The translations under genes and the position numbers were made by a program. Below, piece by piece: positions 5,929-13,314 of a stretch of 34,377 nt of DNA. Within the stretch, counting starts at the first letter, position 1. Each line of letters begins with the position of its first letter. This stretch comes from Mesorhizobium plurifarium (lineage in GTDB: Bacteria; Pseudomonadota; Alphaproteobacteria; Rhizobiales; Rhizobiaceae): contig CCNB01000045.1 of assembly GCA_000824785.1 (NCBI GenBank), positions 93,772 to 128,148 of the forward strand. The letters run 5' to 3'. A model generated the notes under the pieces. It was not told the DNA's origin. It saw only the letters and a program-made list of their open reading frames with translations, and did no database searches.

Positions 5929-8082
5929 ATGCCTGACCTGCTCTTGGAACTCCGCTCGGAAGAGATTCCCGCCCGCATGCAGCGCAAGGCTGCCGGCGAC
6001 CTCAGGAAGATGCTGACCGACGGTCTGGTCGAGGCGGGTCTGACCTATGAAGCGGCGCGCGAATACTGGACGCCGCGGCGCCTGGCGCTCGACATAAGGG
6101 GCTTGACGCCGCGCTCCAAGGACATCCGCGAGGAGATCAAGGGTCCCTCGACCACGGCGCCCGAGCAGGCGGTGCAGGGCTTCCTGCGCAAGGCCGGGCT
6201 TTCATCGATTGCCGAGGCGCATATCCATTCCGATCCGAAGAAGGGTGATTTCTACGTTGCCCACATCTCGAAGCCGGGCAGGGCGGCGGAAGAGATCATC
6301 GCCGAGCTGGTGCCGGGCATCATCAAGAGCTTCCCGTGGCCGAAGTCGATGCGCTGGGGGCCGGCCTCGGCCAAGCCCGGCTCGCTGCGCTGGGTGCGCC
6401 CGCTGCAGTCGATCGTGTGCACCTTCGGCCCGGAGACTGAGGAGCCGGTGGTGGTCGATTTCGAGATCGACGGCATCCGCGCCGGCAACGTCACCTATGG
6501 CCATCGCTTCCACGCGCCGGGTGCCATCACCGTGCGCCGCTTCGACGATTATGTCGCGAAGCTCGAAGCGGCCAAGGTCGTGCTCGACGCCGACCGGCGC
6601 AAGGAAATCATTCTTCACGACGCCCGCAACATCGCCTTCGCCAACGGCCTCGACCTGGTCGAGGATGAAGGCCTGCTGGAGGAAGTCTCCGGCCTGGTCG
6701 AATGGCCGATCGTGCTGATGGGCGAGTTCGAGCAGGATTTCCTCACCATTCCGGGCGAGGTCATCCGGCTGACCATCCGCGCCAACCAGAAGTGTTTCGT
6801 CACCCGGCCGCAGGGCGCGGGCGAGGACCTCTCGAACCGCTTCATCCTCGTCGCCAACATCGAGGCGAACGATGGCGGCAAGGAGATCGCCTACGGCAAC
6901 GGCAAGGTGGTGCGCGCCCGCCTGTCCGATGCGCTCTATTTCTGGAAGACCGACCAGGGCGATTTGCCCGACCTCGACCAGCTTCGGGAATCGGCGGCGA
7001 AGTTCGACCTGGATCTGAAGAAGCCGCTCGACCAGCGCATGGCGCGGCTCGACCATCTCAACGTGACCTTCCACGCCAAGCTGGGCACGCAGGGCGCGCG
7101 CGTCGAGCGTATCAAGCGGCTGGCGGAAGAACTGGCGCCGGTCGTTGGCGCCGATCCCGCGCTCGTCGCCCGCGCGGCAGTGCTCGCCAAGGCCGATCTG
7201 CAGACCGAAGTGGTCGGCGAGTTCCCTGAGCTGCAAGGCGCCATGGGCCGCAAATACGCGCTGCTGCAAGGCGAGCATGCATCGGTGGCCGCGGCCGCCG
7301 AGGAGCACTACAAGCCGCAAGGCCCGTCCGATCGCGTGCCGACCGATCCGGTCTCGGTTGCCGTCGCGCTCGCCGACAAGCTCGACACGCTGACGGGCTT
7401 CTGGGCGATCGATGAAAAGCCCACCGGCTCGAAGGACCCGTTCGCTCTGCGGCGAGCCGCGCTTGGCGTGGTCAGGATCCTCATCGAGAACCGCATTCGT
7501 CTGTCGCTGACGTCTGTTTTCGCCAAGGCTTTTGCAAACTTCAAAGGCGGTGCGGATCAGTCGTCCGACCTCCTTGCCTTCTTCCACGACCGCCTGAAAG
7601 CCTACCTCCGGGACCAGGGCGCGCGGCACGACCTGATCGACGCCGTCATCACGCCGCAATCCGACGACCTGCTCCAGATCGTCCGACGCGTCGAGGCGCT
7701 GGGCTCCTTGCTCGACACCGAGGAAGGCAAGAACCTGCTCGCCGGCACCAAGCGCGCCGCCAACATCCTGGCCGCCGAGGAGAAGAAGAAAACCCTCGTC
7801 GCCGAAACTGTTGAGACGGCGCTGTTCCGCGAGGAAGCGGAAAAGAAGCTCAATGCCGCGGTGAATCAGGCCGAGAAGGAAGCCGGCCAAGCGATTCAAA
7901 ACGAAGATTTTTCCGCCGCCATGCTGGCGCTTAGCGTGTTGCGCGAACCGGTTGATTCATTTTTTGAAGGCGTTCTCGTCAATGATGAGGACCAGGCCGT
8001 GCGCGCCAATCGCCTGGCGCTGCTCGCCCGCATCCGGACCGCCACCGATCAGGTCGCGGATTTTTCAAAAATCGTCGGCTGA
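5929..8082 (+). CDS. glyS: Glycyl-tRNA synthetase beta subunit
   Basis: GlyS is the tRNA-binding beta chain that completes the alpha2-beta2 glycyl-tRNA synthetase with GlyQ. The 717-residue protein has the family opening (PDLLLELRSEEIPARMQRKA), the block TPRRLALDIRGL, the middle stretch KSMRWGPASAKPGSLRWVRP, the HD-like region KADLQTEVVGEFPELQGAMG, and the late segment SKDPFALRRAALGVVRI. ATG 5929 is preceded by GGGGAG at 5916-5921 with 7-base spacing; an in-frame GTG at 5914 lies inside the palindromic repeat and is unlikely. Length is normal to slightly long. The usual promoter or read-through from glyQ must pass the DUF559 insertion. Confidence 0.96.
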   Translation: MPDLLLELRSEEIPARMQRKAAGDLRKMLTDGLVEAGLTYEAAREYWTPRRLALDIRGLTPRSKDIREEIKGPSTTAPEQAVQGFLRKAGLSSIAEAHIHSDPKKGDFYVAHISKPGRAAEEIIAELVPGIIKSFPWPKSMRWGPASAKPGSLRWVRPLQSIVCTFGPETEEPVVVDFEIDGIRAGNVTYGHRFHAPGAITVRRFDDYVAKLEAAKVVLDADRRKEIILHDARNIAFANGLDLVEDEGLLEEVSGLVEWPIVLMGEFEQDFLTIPGEVIRLTIRANQKCFVTRPQGAGEDLSNRFILVANIEANDGGKEIAYGNGKVVRARLSDALYFWKTDQGDLPDLDQLRESAAKFDLDLKKPLDQRMARLDHLNVTFHAKLGTQGARVERIKRLAEELAPVVGADPALVARAAVLAKADLQTEVVGEFPELQGAMGRKYALLQGEHASVAAAAEEHYKPQGPSDRVPTDPVSVAVALADKLDTLTGFWAIDEKPTGSKDPFALRRAALGVVRILIENRIRLSLTSVFAKAFANFKGGADQSSDLLAFFHDRLKAYLRDQGARHDLIDAVITPQSDDLLQIVRRVEALGSLLDTEEGKNLLAGTKRAANILAAEEKKKTLVAETVETALFREEAEKKLNAAVNQAEKEAGQAIQNEDFSAAMLALSVLREPVDSFFEGVLVNDEDQAVRANRLALLARIRTATDQVADFSKIVG

Positions 8083-8110
8083 TAGCTCGAAAAATCGCAG
8101 GTTCGGCACT

Positions 8111-8138
8111 GCCTGCATCCGCTAGGATGCGGGCAGGC
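8111..8138 (+). other. Hairpin downstream of glyS, possible terminator
   Basis: GCATCC (8115-8120) pairs with GGATGC (8125-8130) around GCTA, extended by GCCTG (8111-8115) facing CAGGC (8134-8138). Only a weak T-run follows, so termination is uncertain. The rest of 8083-8305 contains no gene. Confidence 0.4.
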
Positions 8139-8305
8139 TTGAACAATTCGGCGCCCGAAATTTAATGCGCCGGAGCCGGCTTACAGTCATATGACGATGA
8201 CCTCCGCATGGGAGAACCAATGCATGTCGCCCGGAAGTGTGCAGCGGTTCTGGGACAACGACATGCATCAGACAAAAAACGTTCCCCAAACCACGGAGGC
8301 ATGCC

Positions 8306-8647
8306 ATGAATTCCGTTGACGATATCCACTTGATTGAAGAGACCCCGGCCGCCGCCGAGGCCATCGAAGCCGCTTCCGAAAACCTCCTCGACCATGCCGC
8401 CGCTGCAGCGGTCGAATCCGCCGATCCTTCCGAGGACGACGAGGAAGAAGGCGATGACGAGGAAGCCACGGCCTCGGCCGACGATGAGTCGGACGACGAG
8501 GAGGAAGATGACGACGAAGACGATGACGCCGACGAAGAAGCCAAAGCCTCGGGCGACGATGAGTCCGACGAGGAGGATGAAGATGGCGACGAGGATGAAG
8601 ACGACGCCGATGAGTCCGACGATGACGACAAGGAAGAAGCGGCCTGA
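8306..8647 (+). CDS. Extremely acidic low-complexity protein with tandem Asp/Glu repeats
   Basis: The 113-residue product has an Ala/Glu-rich N-terminal half (MNSVDDIHLIEETPAAAEAI, then two further helices' worth) and, from residue 43 on, almost only Asp, Glu, Ser, Ala and Gly. Residues 53-77 and 78-103 are a tandem duplication (EATASADDESD... and EAKASGDDESD...). The predicted pI is very low and the tail should be disordered. ATG 8306 has a perfect GGAGG six bases upstream and a strong terminator follows, so it is a genuine monocistronic gene. I recognise no enzyme domain; similar proteins are sometimes labelled DNA primase without visible basis. A charge-based role (histone-like partner, cation or chaperone binding) would be speculation. 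Confidence 0.8.
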   Translation: MNSVDDIHLIEETPAAAEAIEAASENLLDHAAAAAVESADPSEDDEEEGDDEEATASADDESDDEEEDDDEDDDADEEAKASGDDESDEEDEDGDEDEDDADESDDDDKEEAA

Positions 8648-8672
8648 GCTGTCTCCTGTCGTCTGCAGCATG

Positions 8673-8701
8673 AAGGGCGACGCGTTACGCGTCGTCCTTT
8701 T
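8673..8701 (+). terminator. Strong intrinsic terminator after the acidic protein gene
   Basis: A 12-bp stem (CGACGCG at 8678-8684 with CGCGTCG at 8688-8694, extended outward by AAGGG facing TCCTT with one G-T pair), a 3-base loop TTA, and T residues after it lie 25 bases past the stop codon. Confidence 0.88.
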
Positions 8702-8711
8702 CGTCAGGCTC

Positions 8712-8747
8712 GTCAATCTTCCAGGAAGATTGACCGGGTCAATCTTC
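8712..8747. repeat. Three copies of GTCAATCTTC, two forming a hairpin
   Basis: GTCAATCTT at 8712-8720 is inverted at 8726-8734, giving a 9-bp stem around CCAGG. A third direct copy (GTCAATCTTC, 8738-8747) overlaps the last codons of the minus-strand gene ending at 8739. The hairpin lies just downstream of that gene and could serve as its 3' end, although no T-run follows on the minus strand. Confidence 0.6.
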
Positions 8748-9128
8748 TATGATGCTGACCCGCACGCCGTCCGGATAGACGTCGACCTCGATCAATGGCT
8801 CGCCATTGACGATGGCGCGCCTGGTGGCGCTGCTCATGGCGCCGCCGCGCTCCAGCATGCGCTGCAGGTCGGCGCGCGAGCCGTCGCCGCGGAACCAGGG
8901 ATCGCCCTGGTCGTCGCTGTCACGCCGGTGGAACTTGTGCCAGTTGGCGCGGTCCTGCCGCACCATTTGCGCCGCGCTGCCGAGCGGATAGCCGTCGCTG
9001 GCGCGGTGATCGCGGTCCGAGATCCGCGCGACGTAAGAGCCGAGCATGTCGTCGGCCCGCGCCACACTCGCGCCCAGCGTCGTCGCCGCCACCAGTGCCG
9101 CAACAGCCATTGCTTTCGAAACAGTCAT
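8739..9128 (-). CDS. Small exported protein of unknown function
   Basis: The 129-residue product has a clear signal peptide (MTVSKAMAVAALVAATTLGA, then SVARA before DD), so the mature protein of about 105 residues is periplasmic or secreted. The mature part is rich in Arg and Asp (SYVARISDRDHRASDGYPLG; WHKFHRRDSDDQGDPWFRGD) and closes with a beta-like stretch LIEVDVYPDGVRVSIIED. I chose ATG 9128 because AAGGGGGA lies just before it; an upstream start at 9158 would spoil the signal peptide. No family is recognised. It is convergent with the acidic protein gene and may form a tandem with the next exported gene upstream, though the 102-base gap suggests separate promoters. Confidence 0.78.
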   Translation of the reverse strand: MTVSKAMAVAALVAATTLGASVARADDMLGSYVARISDRDHRASDGYPLGSAAQMVRQDRANWHKFHRRDSDDQGDPWFRGDGSRADLQRMLERGGAMSSATRRAIVNGEPLIEVDVYPDGVRVSIIED

Positions 9129-9230
9129 GAAATCCCCCTTTTGAAACGCCAGCACCATCGTGCCCGATCCTGGTGACGGGAATCGGACAGAGTTAAGCGC
9201 CTAGCACATAGAGGCGGTATCCAGTGTGAT

Positions 9231-9731
9231 CTACATCGCCTTGCCGACGCGCGGCAGGGGCTGGCCATTTGATGGCTGCGCCTGTGGCTGCGCGTTGGCC
9301 GTCGCGGCCGGTTTGTCGCCGGTTTTGCCGTTGCCATTCGAAGCAGACGCCGTGCCGTTCGCGGGCGTTGCCGTCGAAGTGCCGTTTGCCGGGGCGGCGG
9401 CGGTTGCCGGTGCCGTGGGCTTGGCTGCCGCGGTCGCCGCGGGCGTCGCGAAAGCGCCGCCGACGACGCCGCCGCGAATGATCATCGGGACCAGCTGGTG
9501 CCTGGACTTCTCGGGGATCGCCGCGACCTTTTCATCGGTGACGGCGGGCATAGGATCGCCCAACGCTATGATCGACGGCGTCGAGGCCGAGGACAGCTTG
9601 GCCGGCTCGATCGCATTCAGCCGGATGACCGAAGGCGTGGAGGTCGAGGACCCGACCACGACGATAGACGAGGCATGCGCCGCGCCGCTCATCGCCAGAA
9701 GGCTGATACCGAACGATCCAAGCAAACGCAT
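9231..9731 (-). CDS. Exported Ala/Pro/Thr-rich protein of unknown function
   Basis: The 166-residue product begins with a signal peptide (MRLLGSFGISLLAMSGAAHA, cleavage before SS). A structured-looking part follows (SIVVVGSSTSTPSVIRLNAI; MIIRGGVVGGAF). From about residue 98 the chain is a low-complexity linker of Ala, Thr, Pro, Gly and Asn with the repeated unit PANGT, ending QPLPRVGKAM. ATG 9731 gives the clean signal peptide; the alternative at 9746 only adds MGAVV. Such a tail suggests a surface or cell-wall-spanning linker, but no domain is recognised. It runs the same way as the exported gene at 8739-9128. Confidence 0.72.
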   Translation of the reverse strand: MRLLGSFGISLLAMSGAAHASSIVVVGSSTSTPSVIRLNAIEPAKLSSASTPSIIALGDPMPAVTDEKVAAIPEKSRHQLVPMIIRGGVVGGAFATPAATAAAKPTAPATAAAPANGTSTATPANGTASASNGNGKTGDKPAATANAQPQAQPSNGQPLPRVGKAM

Positions 9732-9896
9732 CACAACAGCTCCCAAGCCCGCAACCGTATAGAACCCGCACCCTAGGGCCGGCAGATTGAAGCCGGCTTG
9801 CGTGGAAACTTAACATTTTAGGGATTGATAAATCGCCAATGCCTGCCCTTGCCCGATGAAGGCCGCCGTATTACGGGACCGGCATGTTCAGGACTG

Positions 9897-10868
9897 GTGG
9901 CGGATTTGGCTGAGATACTGGCGGCCGGCAAGGCTATGAAGCGGGCATTGGCGCTGCTCGAAGACGGCGATGTCGTCGCCATCCCGACCGAGACGGTTTA
10001 CGGCTTGGCGGGCGATGCCACCAACGGCGTCGCCGTGGCGCGCATTTTCGAGGCCAAGGGCCGGCCGCGCTTCAACCCGCTGATCGCCCATGTCGCAAAT
10101 CGCGCCATGGCAGACCGCATCGCCGGCTTCGATCCGCTCTCGGCAAGATTGGCCGAAGCCTTCTGGCCCGGCCCGTTGACGCTGGTGCTGCCGCAGCGCG
10201 CCGACAGCGGCATCCATCCGCTGGTCACAGCGGGGCTGGACACGATCGCGCTGCGCATGCCGCGCGGCTTCGGCGGCGAGCTGATCGCGCGGCTCGGCAG
10301 GCCGCTCGCCGCCCCCAGCGCCAATTCCTCAGGCAGGATCAGCGGCACGACGGCAGGGGCGGTCGCAGCCGACCTCGGCGACAGGATCAAGCTGGTCGTC
10401 GATGGCGGCGCGACGCCGGTCGGCCTGGAATCGACTATTCTCAAGGTCGATAACGGCAAATTGCGGCTGCTGCGCCCCGGCGGCATCGGCGCCGAGGAGA
10501 TCGAAGCGGTGGCTGGCGCGAAATTGTCGCGTGGCGCTTCCGGCATCGAGGCGCCGGGCATGCTCGCCTCGCATTACGCGCCGGGCGCCGCGATGCGGCT
10601 CAATGTCGGGGACGTTGCCGAAGGCGAGGCGTTGCTTGCCTTCGGCCGCAATCGCGCCGAGGGCTGGGAACGGGCCGCTGCGCTGCGCAACCTCTCCGAG
10701 ACAGGCGACTTGCGCGAAGCGGCCAGCAACCTCTTTGCCGCCATGCAGGCGCTCGACCGTGTCGGCGCCGCGACCATCGCCGTCGAGCCGATCCCGTTCG
10801 AGGGCCTGGGCGAGGCGATCAACGACCGGCTTGCCCGCGCCGCCGCCCCCCGTGACAAGACCGCTTGA
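9897..10868 (+). CDS. sua5: Threonylcarbamoyl-AMP synthase (Sua5/YciO/YrdC family)
   Basis: This enzyme makes threonylcarbamoyl-AMP from threonine, bicarbonate and ATP, the first step of t6A formation at position 37 of ANN-decoding tRNAs. The YrdC domain is clear: DGDVVAIPTETVYGLAGDAT, the KGRPRFNPLIAHV block with the substrate-binding Lys and Arg, and the APSANSSGRISGT loop. A C-terminal Sua5 domain follows (PGMLASHYAPGA onward), so this is the long form. The start is uncertain: GTG 9897 gives 323 aa, with TTG 9825, TTG 9906 and ATG 9936 as alternatives; an AGGA lies unusually close before 9897. It is probably monocistronic. Confidence 0.92.
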   Translation: MADLAEILAAGKAMKRALALLEDGDVVAIPTETVYGLAGDATNGVAVARIFEAKGRPRFNPLIAHVANRAMADRIAGFDPLSARLAEAFWPGPLTLVLPQRADSGIHPLVTAGLDTIALRMPRGFGGELIARLGRPLAAPSANSSGRISGTTAGAVAADLGDRIKLVVDGGATPVGLESTILKVDNGKLRLLRPGGIGAEEIEAVAGAKLSRGASGIEAPGMLASHYAPGAAMRLNVGDVAEGEALLAFGRNRAEGWERAAALRNLSETGDLREAASNLFAAMQALDRVGAATIAVEPIPFEGLGEAINDRLARAAAPRDKTA

Positions 10869-10877
10869 GCCTATCTC

Positions 10878-10930
10878 TTTGTTTTGATGCAATTCCGGGC
10901 GGAACCGCTTCGCACTTTTCCTGGAATTGC
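10878..10930. repeat. Dispersed inverted-repeat element, copy 1
   Basis: GCAATTCC (10889-10896) is inverted as GGAATTGC (10923-10930), with a CTTTGTTTTGAT arm on the left. The same arm and core occur in opposite orientation at 30026-30070 (GGAATTGCATCAAACAAAG). It sits 15 bases before the start of the FAD-dependent dehydrogenase gene and could carry promoter or mRNA-leader sequence. Confidence 0.7.
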
Positions 10931-10945
10931 TCTAGGTTCTGACCC

Positions 10946-12379
10946 ATGAACGATCAGTCCTTCGACCTCGATCCCGCCGTCATCGACCGCTTCGTCGCGA
11001 TCGTCGGCGACAAATATGCGTTGCGCGACCAGGCCGACATCGCGCCTTACATCACCGAGCGGCGCGGCCTCTGGCACGGCCGGACATCGCTGGTGTTGCG
11101 CCCCGGCAGCGTCGAAGAGGTGAGCCGCATCATGCGGCTTGCGACCGAGACCGGCACGCCGATCGTGCCGCAGAGCGGCAACACCGGGCTTGTCGGCGCC
11201 CAGGTGCCGGACAAATCCGGTCGCGACATCGTGCTGTCGCTGTCGCGGCTGAACCGCATCCGCGAGATCGATGTCTTGTCGAACACGGTGACCGCCGAGG
11301 CCGGCGTCATCCTGCAGACGCTGCAGGAAGCGGCCGACGCCGCCGGCCGGCTGTTTCCGCTGTCGCTCGCCGCCCAAGGCTCCTGCCAGATCGGTGGCAA
11401 TCTGTCCTCCAATGCCGGCGGCACCGGCGTGCTTGCCTATGGCAATGCGCGCGAGCTCTGCCTCGGTGTCGAGGTGGTGCTGCCGACCGGGGAGGTGTTC
11501 GACGATTTGCGTAAGCTGAAAAAGGACAACACCGGCTACGACCTCAAGAACCTGTTCGTCGGCGCCGAGGGCACGCTCGGCATCATCACCGCCGCGGTGC
11601 TGAAGCTGTTCCCGAAGCCGAAGGGCAGGGAGGTCGCCTTTGCCGGCCTGCCATCATCCCCGAAAGACGCGCTTTCGCTGTTCACCCTGGCCATGGACCG
11701 GGCGGGCGCATCGCTCACCGCTTTCGAGTTGATCGCCAAGAGGCCTTACGACTTCACGCTCAAGCATGGGCAAGGCATCACGCGGCCGCTGGCCGACGAC
11801 TGGCCGTGGTATGTGCTGATGCAGGTCTCCTCAAGCCGTTCCGAGGAGGACGGCAAGGCACTGATCGAGGAGATTCTTTCGGCTGGCCTCGAGCAAGGCA
11901 TCGTCGGCGACGCGGTGGTGTCGGCAAGCCTTGCCCAGGGCGACGCCTTCTGGAATTTCCGCGAGACGCTGCCCGAATGCCAGAAGCCGGAAGGCGCCTC
12001 GATCAAGCACGACATCTCGGTGCCGATCGCCTCGATCCCCGAGTTCATCGAAAAGGCGGCCGGCGCGGTGGAAGGCGTCTGCCCCGGCGCGCGCGTCGTC
12101 TGCTTCGGCCACATGGGGGACGGCAATCTCCACTACAACATCTCGCGCCCGGTGGACTGGCAGGACGAGGCGTTCCTCGACCTCTACCACCCCATGAACA
12201 AGGCCGTGCACGATGTCGTGCGCTCTTTCCACGGCTCGATCTCGGCCGAGCACGGCATCGGCCAGCTGAAGCGCGACGAACTGATCGCCACGGCGCCGCC
12301 GATGGCGATCGACCTGATGCGCCGCGTGAAGGCGGCCTTCGATCCGACCGGCATCATGAATCCCGGTAAGGTTATCTGA
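10946..12379 (+). CDS. FAD-linked 2-hydroxyacid dehydrogenase (D2HGDH/GlcD-like)
   Basis: This 477-residue flavoprotein has an N-terminal PCMH-type FAD-binding domain (VLRPGSVEEVSRIMRLATET, then PIVPQSGNTGLVGAQVPD for the FAD pyrophosphate, then GNLSSNAGGTGVLAYGN) and a C-terminal FAD-oxidase domain with CFGHMGDGNLHYNI, SAEHGIGQLKRDE and the closing FDPTGIMNPGKVI. It oxidises a D-2-hydroxyacid, for example D-lactate, glycolate or D-2-hydroxyglutarate, passing electrons to a quinone or electron-transfer flavoprotein. The single-gene form and sequence pattern resemble D-2-hydroxyglutarate dehydrogenase rather than the glcDEF complex, but the substrate is inferred. The gene stands alone between Sua5 and DUF6101. 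Confidence 0.92.
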   Translation: MNDQSFDLDPAVIDRFVAIVGDKYALRDQADIAPYITERRGLWHGRTSLVLRPGSVEEVSRIMRLATETGTPIVPQSGNTGLVGAQVPDKSGRDIVLSLSRLNRIREIDVLSNTVTAEAGVILQTLQEAADAAGRLFPLSLAAQGSCQIGGNLSSNAGGTGVLAYGNARELCLGVEVVLPTGEVFDDLRKLKKDNTGYDLKNLFVGAEGTLGIITAAVLKLFPKPKGREVAFAGLPSSPKDALSLFTLAMDRAGASLTAFELIAKRPYDFTLKHGQGITRPLADDWPWYVLMQVSSSRSEEDGKALIEEILSAGLEQGIVGDAVVSASLAQGDAFWNFRETLPECQKPEGASIKHDISVPIASIPEFIEKAAGAVEGVCPGARVVCFGHMGDGNLHYNISRPVDWQDEAFLDLYHPMNKAVHDVVRSFHGSISAEHGIGQLKRDELIATAPPMAIDLMRRVKAAFDPTGIMNPGKVI

Positions 12380-12499
12380 TCCTCACCACATCTGGTGGCC
12401 GGTCGCATTCCGATAACCATCCCCAAGATCAGCAAAATTTAACCGACTTTCTTAAGCGCGCCGGTAAGAAGCGAGCGCTAATATTTCTTCCCATAACGA

Positions 12500-12547
12500 G
12501 GCCGGAAAAACCGGCCCTGAGAGAACCGGAAAAACGGCCCTCAGGAC
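12500..12547 (+). other. Leader with a duplicated CCGGAAAAA unit and hairpins
   Basis: GGCCGG (12500-12505) and CCGGCC (12511-12516) form a hairpin around AAAAA. A similar unit follows at 12526-12547, where CCTGAG (12516-12521) can pair with CTCAGG (12540-12545) instead. The two stems share a base. They lie 18 bases before the DUF6101 start and just upstream of its ribosome-binding site. TAATAT at 12479-12484 could be the -10 element. Confidence 0.5.
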
Positions 12548-12564
12548 TAACAGGGAAGACATCG

Positions 12565-13131
12565 ATGAACACTGGACTGAAGCCAGTCTGGGCCGGTCGC
12601 AACATGCGTCTCGACCCGTTTCGCCTGCCGCAGATGGTGAGCTATGCCACGCGCGACGATTATGGCGATGTGACCTTCACCATCGACCAGCGCGGCGCGG
12701 TCATCCGCCGGGTGCTGGAGATGAGCGGCGTGCCGGCGATCATCGCGCTGCCCCCCAATGCGTTCCGCGGCGTCGCCGCCCGCGCCATGGAGGATCCGGA
12801 CGGCAACGTCACGGTGACGCTGGAACTCCTGCACAATGATCCGATGCTGTCGGTACCGCTTCTGGTCGCCGACGATCTCGACGACGTCGCCGCCGACTGG
12901 CGCGCCTGGGCCGACGCCTATCGCCTGCCGATGCTGCTGATCGAGGCCGACGGCATCGCCCGCACGCTGGAAGAATCGCTCGGCGCCGCCATCAAGACGC
13001 AGCCGCCGCAGGAGCGCCGCAAGGGCCGCGTCTCCACCATGCGCCGCCCACGCTTCCTCGCCCGTCGCAAGGCCGGCAATCTGGGCTTGCGGCTGGTTAT
13101 CGACGGCCAGGAGATTATCGCAAGGGAGTAG
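12565..13131 (+). CDS. DUF6101 family protein
   Basis: The 188-residue protein matches, from memory, the Rhizobiales-restricted DUF6101 family, with conserved LKPVWAGRNMRLDPFRLP at the N-terminus, a beta-rich middle (DYGDVTFTIDQRGAVIRRVL), LLVADDLDDVAADWRAWADA, ARTLEESLGAA, and a basic tail of RRPRFLARR type ending DGQEIIARE. It lacks a signal peptide and membrane segments, so it should be cytoplasmic. No biochemical function is known to me. ATG 12565 follows ACAGGGAAG at good spacing. The position next to ubiA, convergent with it, is the arrangement I recall in related genomes. Confidence 0.85.
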   Translation: MNTGLKPVWAGRNMRLDPFRLPQMVSYATRDDYGDVTFTIDQRGAVIRRVLEMSGVPAIIALPPNAFRGVAARAMEDPDGNVTVTLELLHNDPMLSVPLLVADDLDDVAADWRAWADAYRLPMLLIEADGIARTLEESLGAAIKTQPPQERRKGRVSTMRRPRFLARRKAGNLGLRLVIDGQEIIARE

Positions 13132-13135
13132 GTTT

Positions 13136-13309
13136 CTTCTCCCCGTTCTACGGGGAGAAGTGCCCGGCAGGGCGATGAGGGGCAGCACCGGCCTGGGTGT
13201 TTGGCCACCTCACAAACCGACGACATTTTGCCGCTGCAAATTGCCTCCAAGGCTGGCGCTGCCCCTCATCCGGCTGCCGCCACCTTCTCCCCGTAGAACG
13301 GGGAGAAGG
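13136..13309. repeat. Inverted pair of 51-bp hairpin repeats between DUF6101 and ubiA
   Basis: The left copy (13136-13186) begins with a perfect 10-bp hairpin, CTTCTCCCCG with CGGGGAGAAG around TTCTA. The right copy (13258-13308) is its inverted repeat, with the loop TAGAA being the exact complement, and both share GATGAGGGGCAGC in the matching orientation. About 71 unrelated bases lie between. The right hairpin ends 6 bases from the ubiA stop, the left one starts 5 bases after the DUF6101 stop, so each may also act as the 3' end of a transcript. No ORF of its own. Confidence 0.85.
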
Positions 13310-13314
13310 GAGAA

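Noticed and set aside
6202..7899. A 565-residue minus-strand frame within glyS
   Set aside because: Antisense to an intact housekeeping gene; composition typical of shadow frames.
8440..8647. Possible CRISPR-like or minisatellite array
   Set aside because: The periodicity comes from coding repeats of Asp/Glu; there are no unique spacers.
8122..8716. Ser-rich and Val/Phe-rich minus-strand frames opposite the acidic protein gene
   Set aside because: They arise from the repetitive Asp/Glu codons read backwards; the plus-strand gene has GGAGG and a terminator.
13187..13257. Small RNA gene in the spacer of the 51-bp inverted pair
   Set aside because: No promoter or conserved structure could be seen in the spacer itself.
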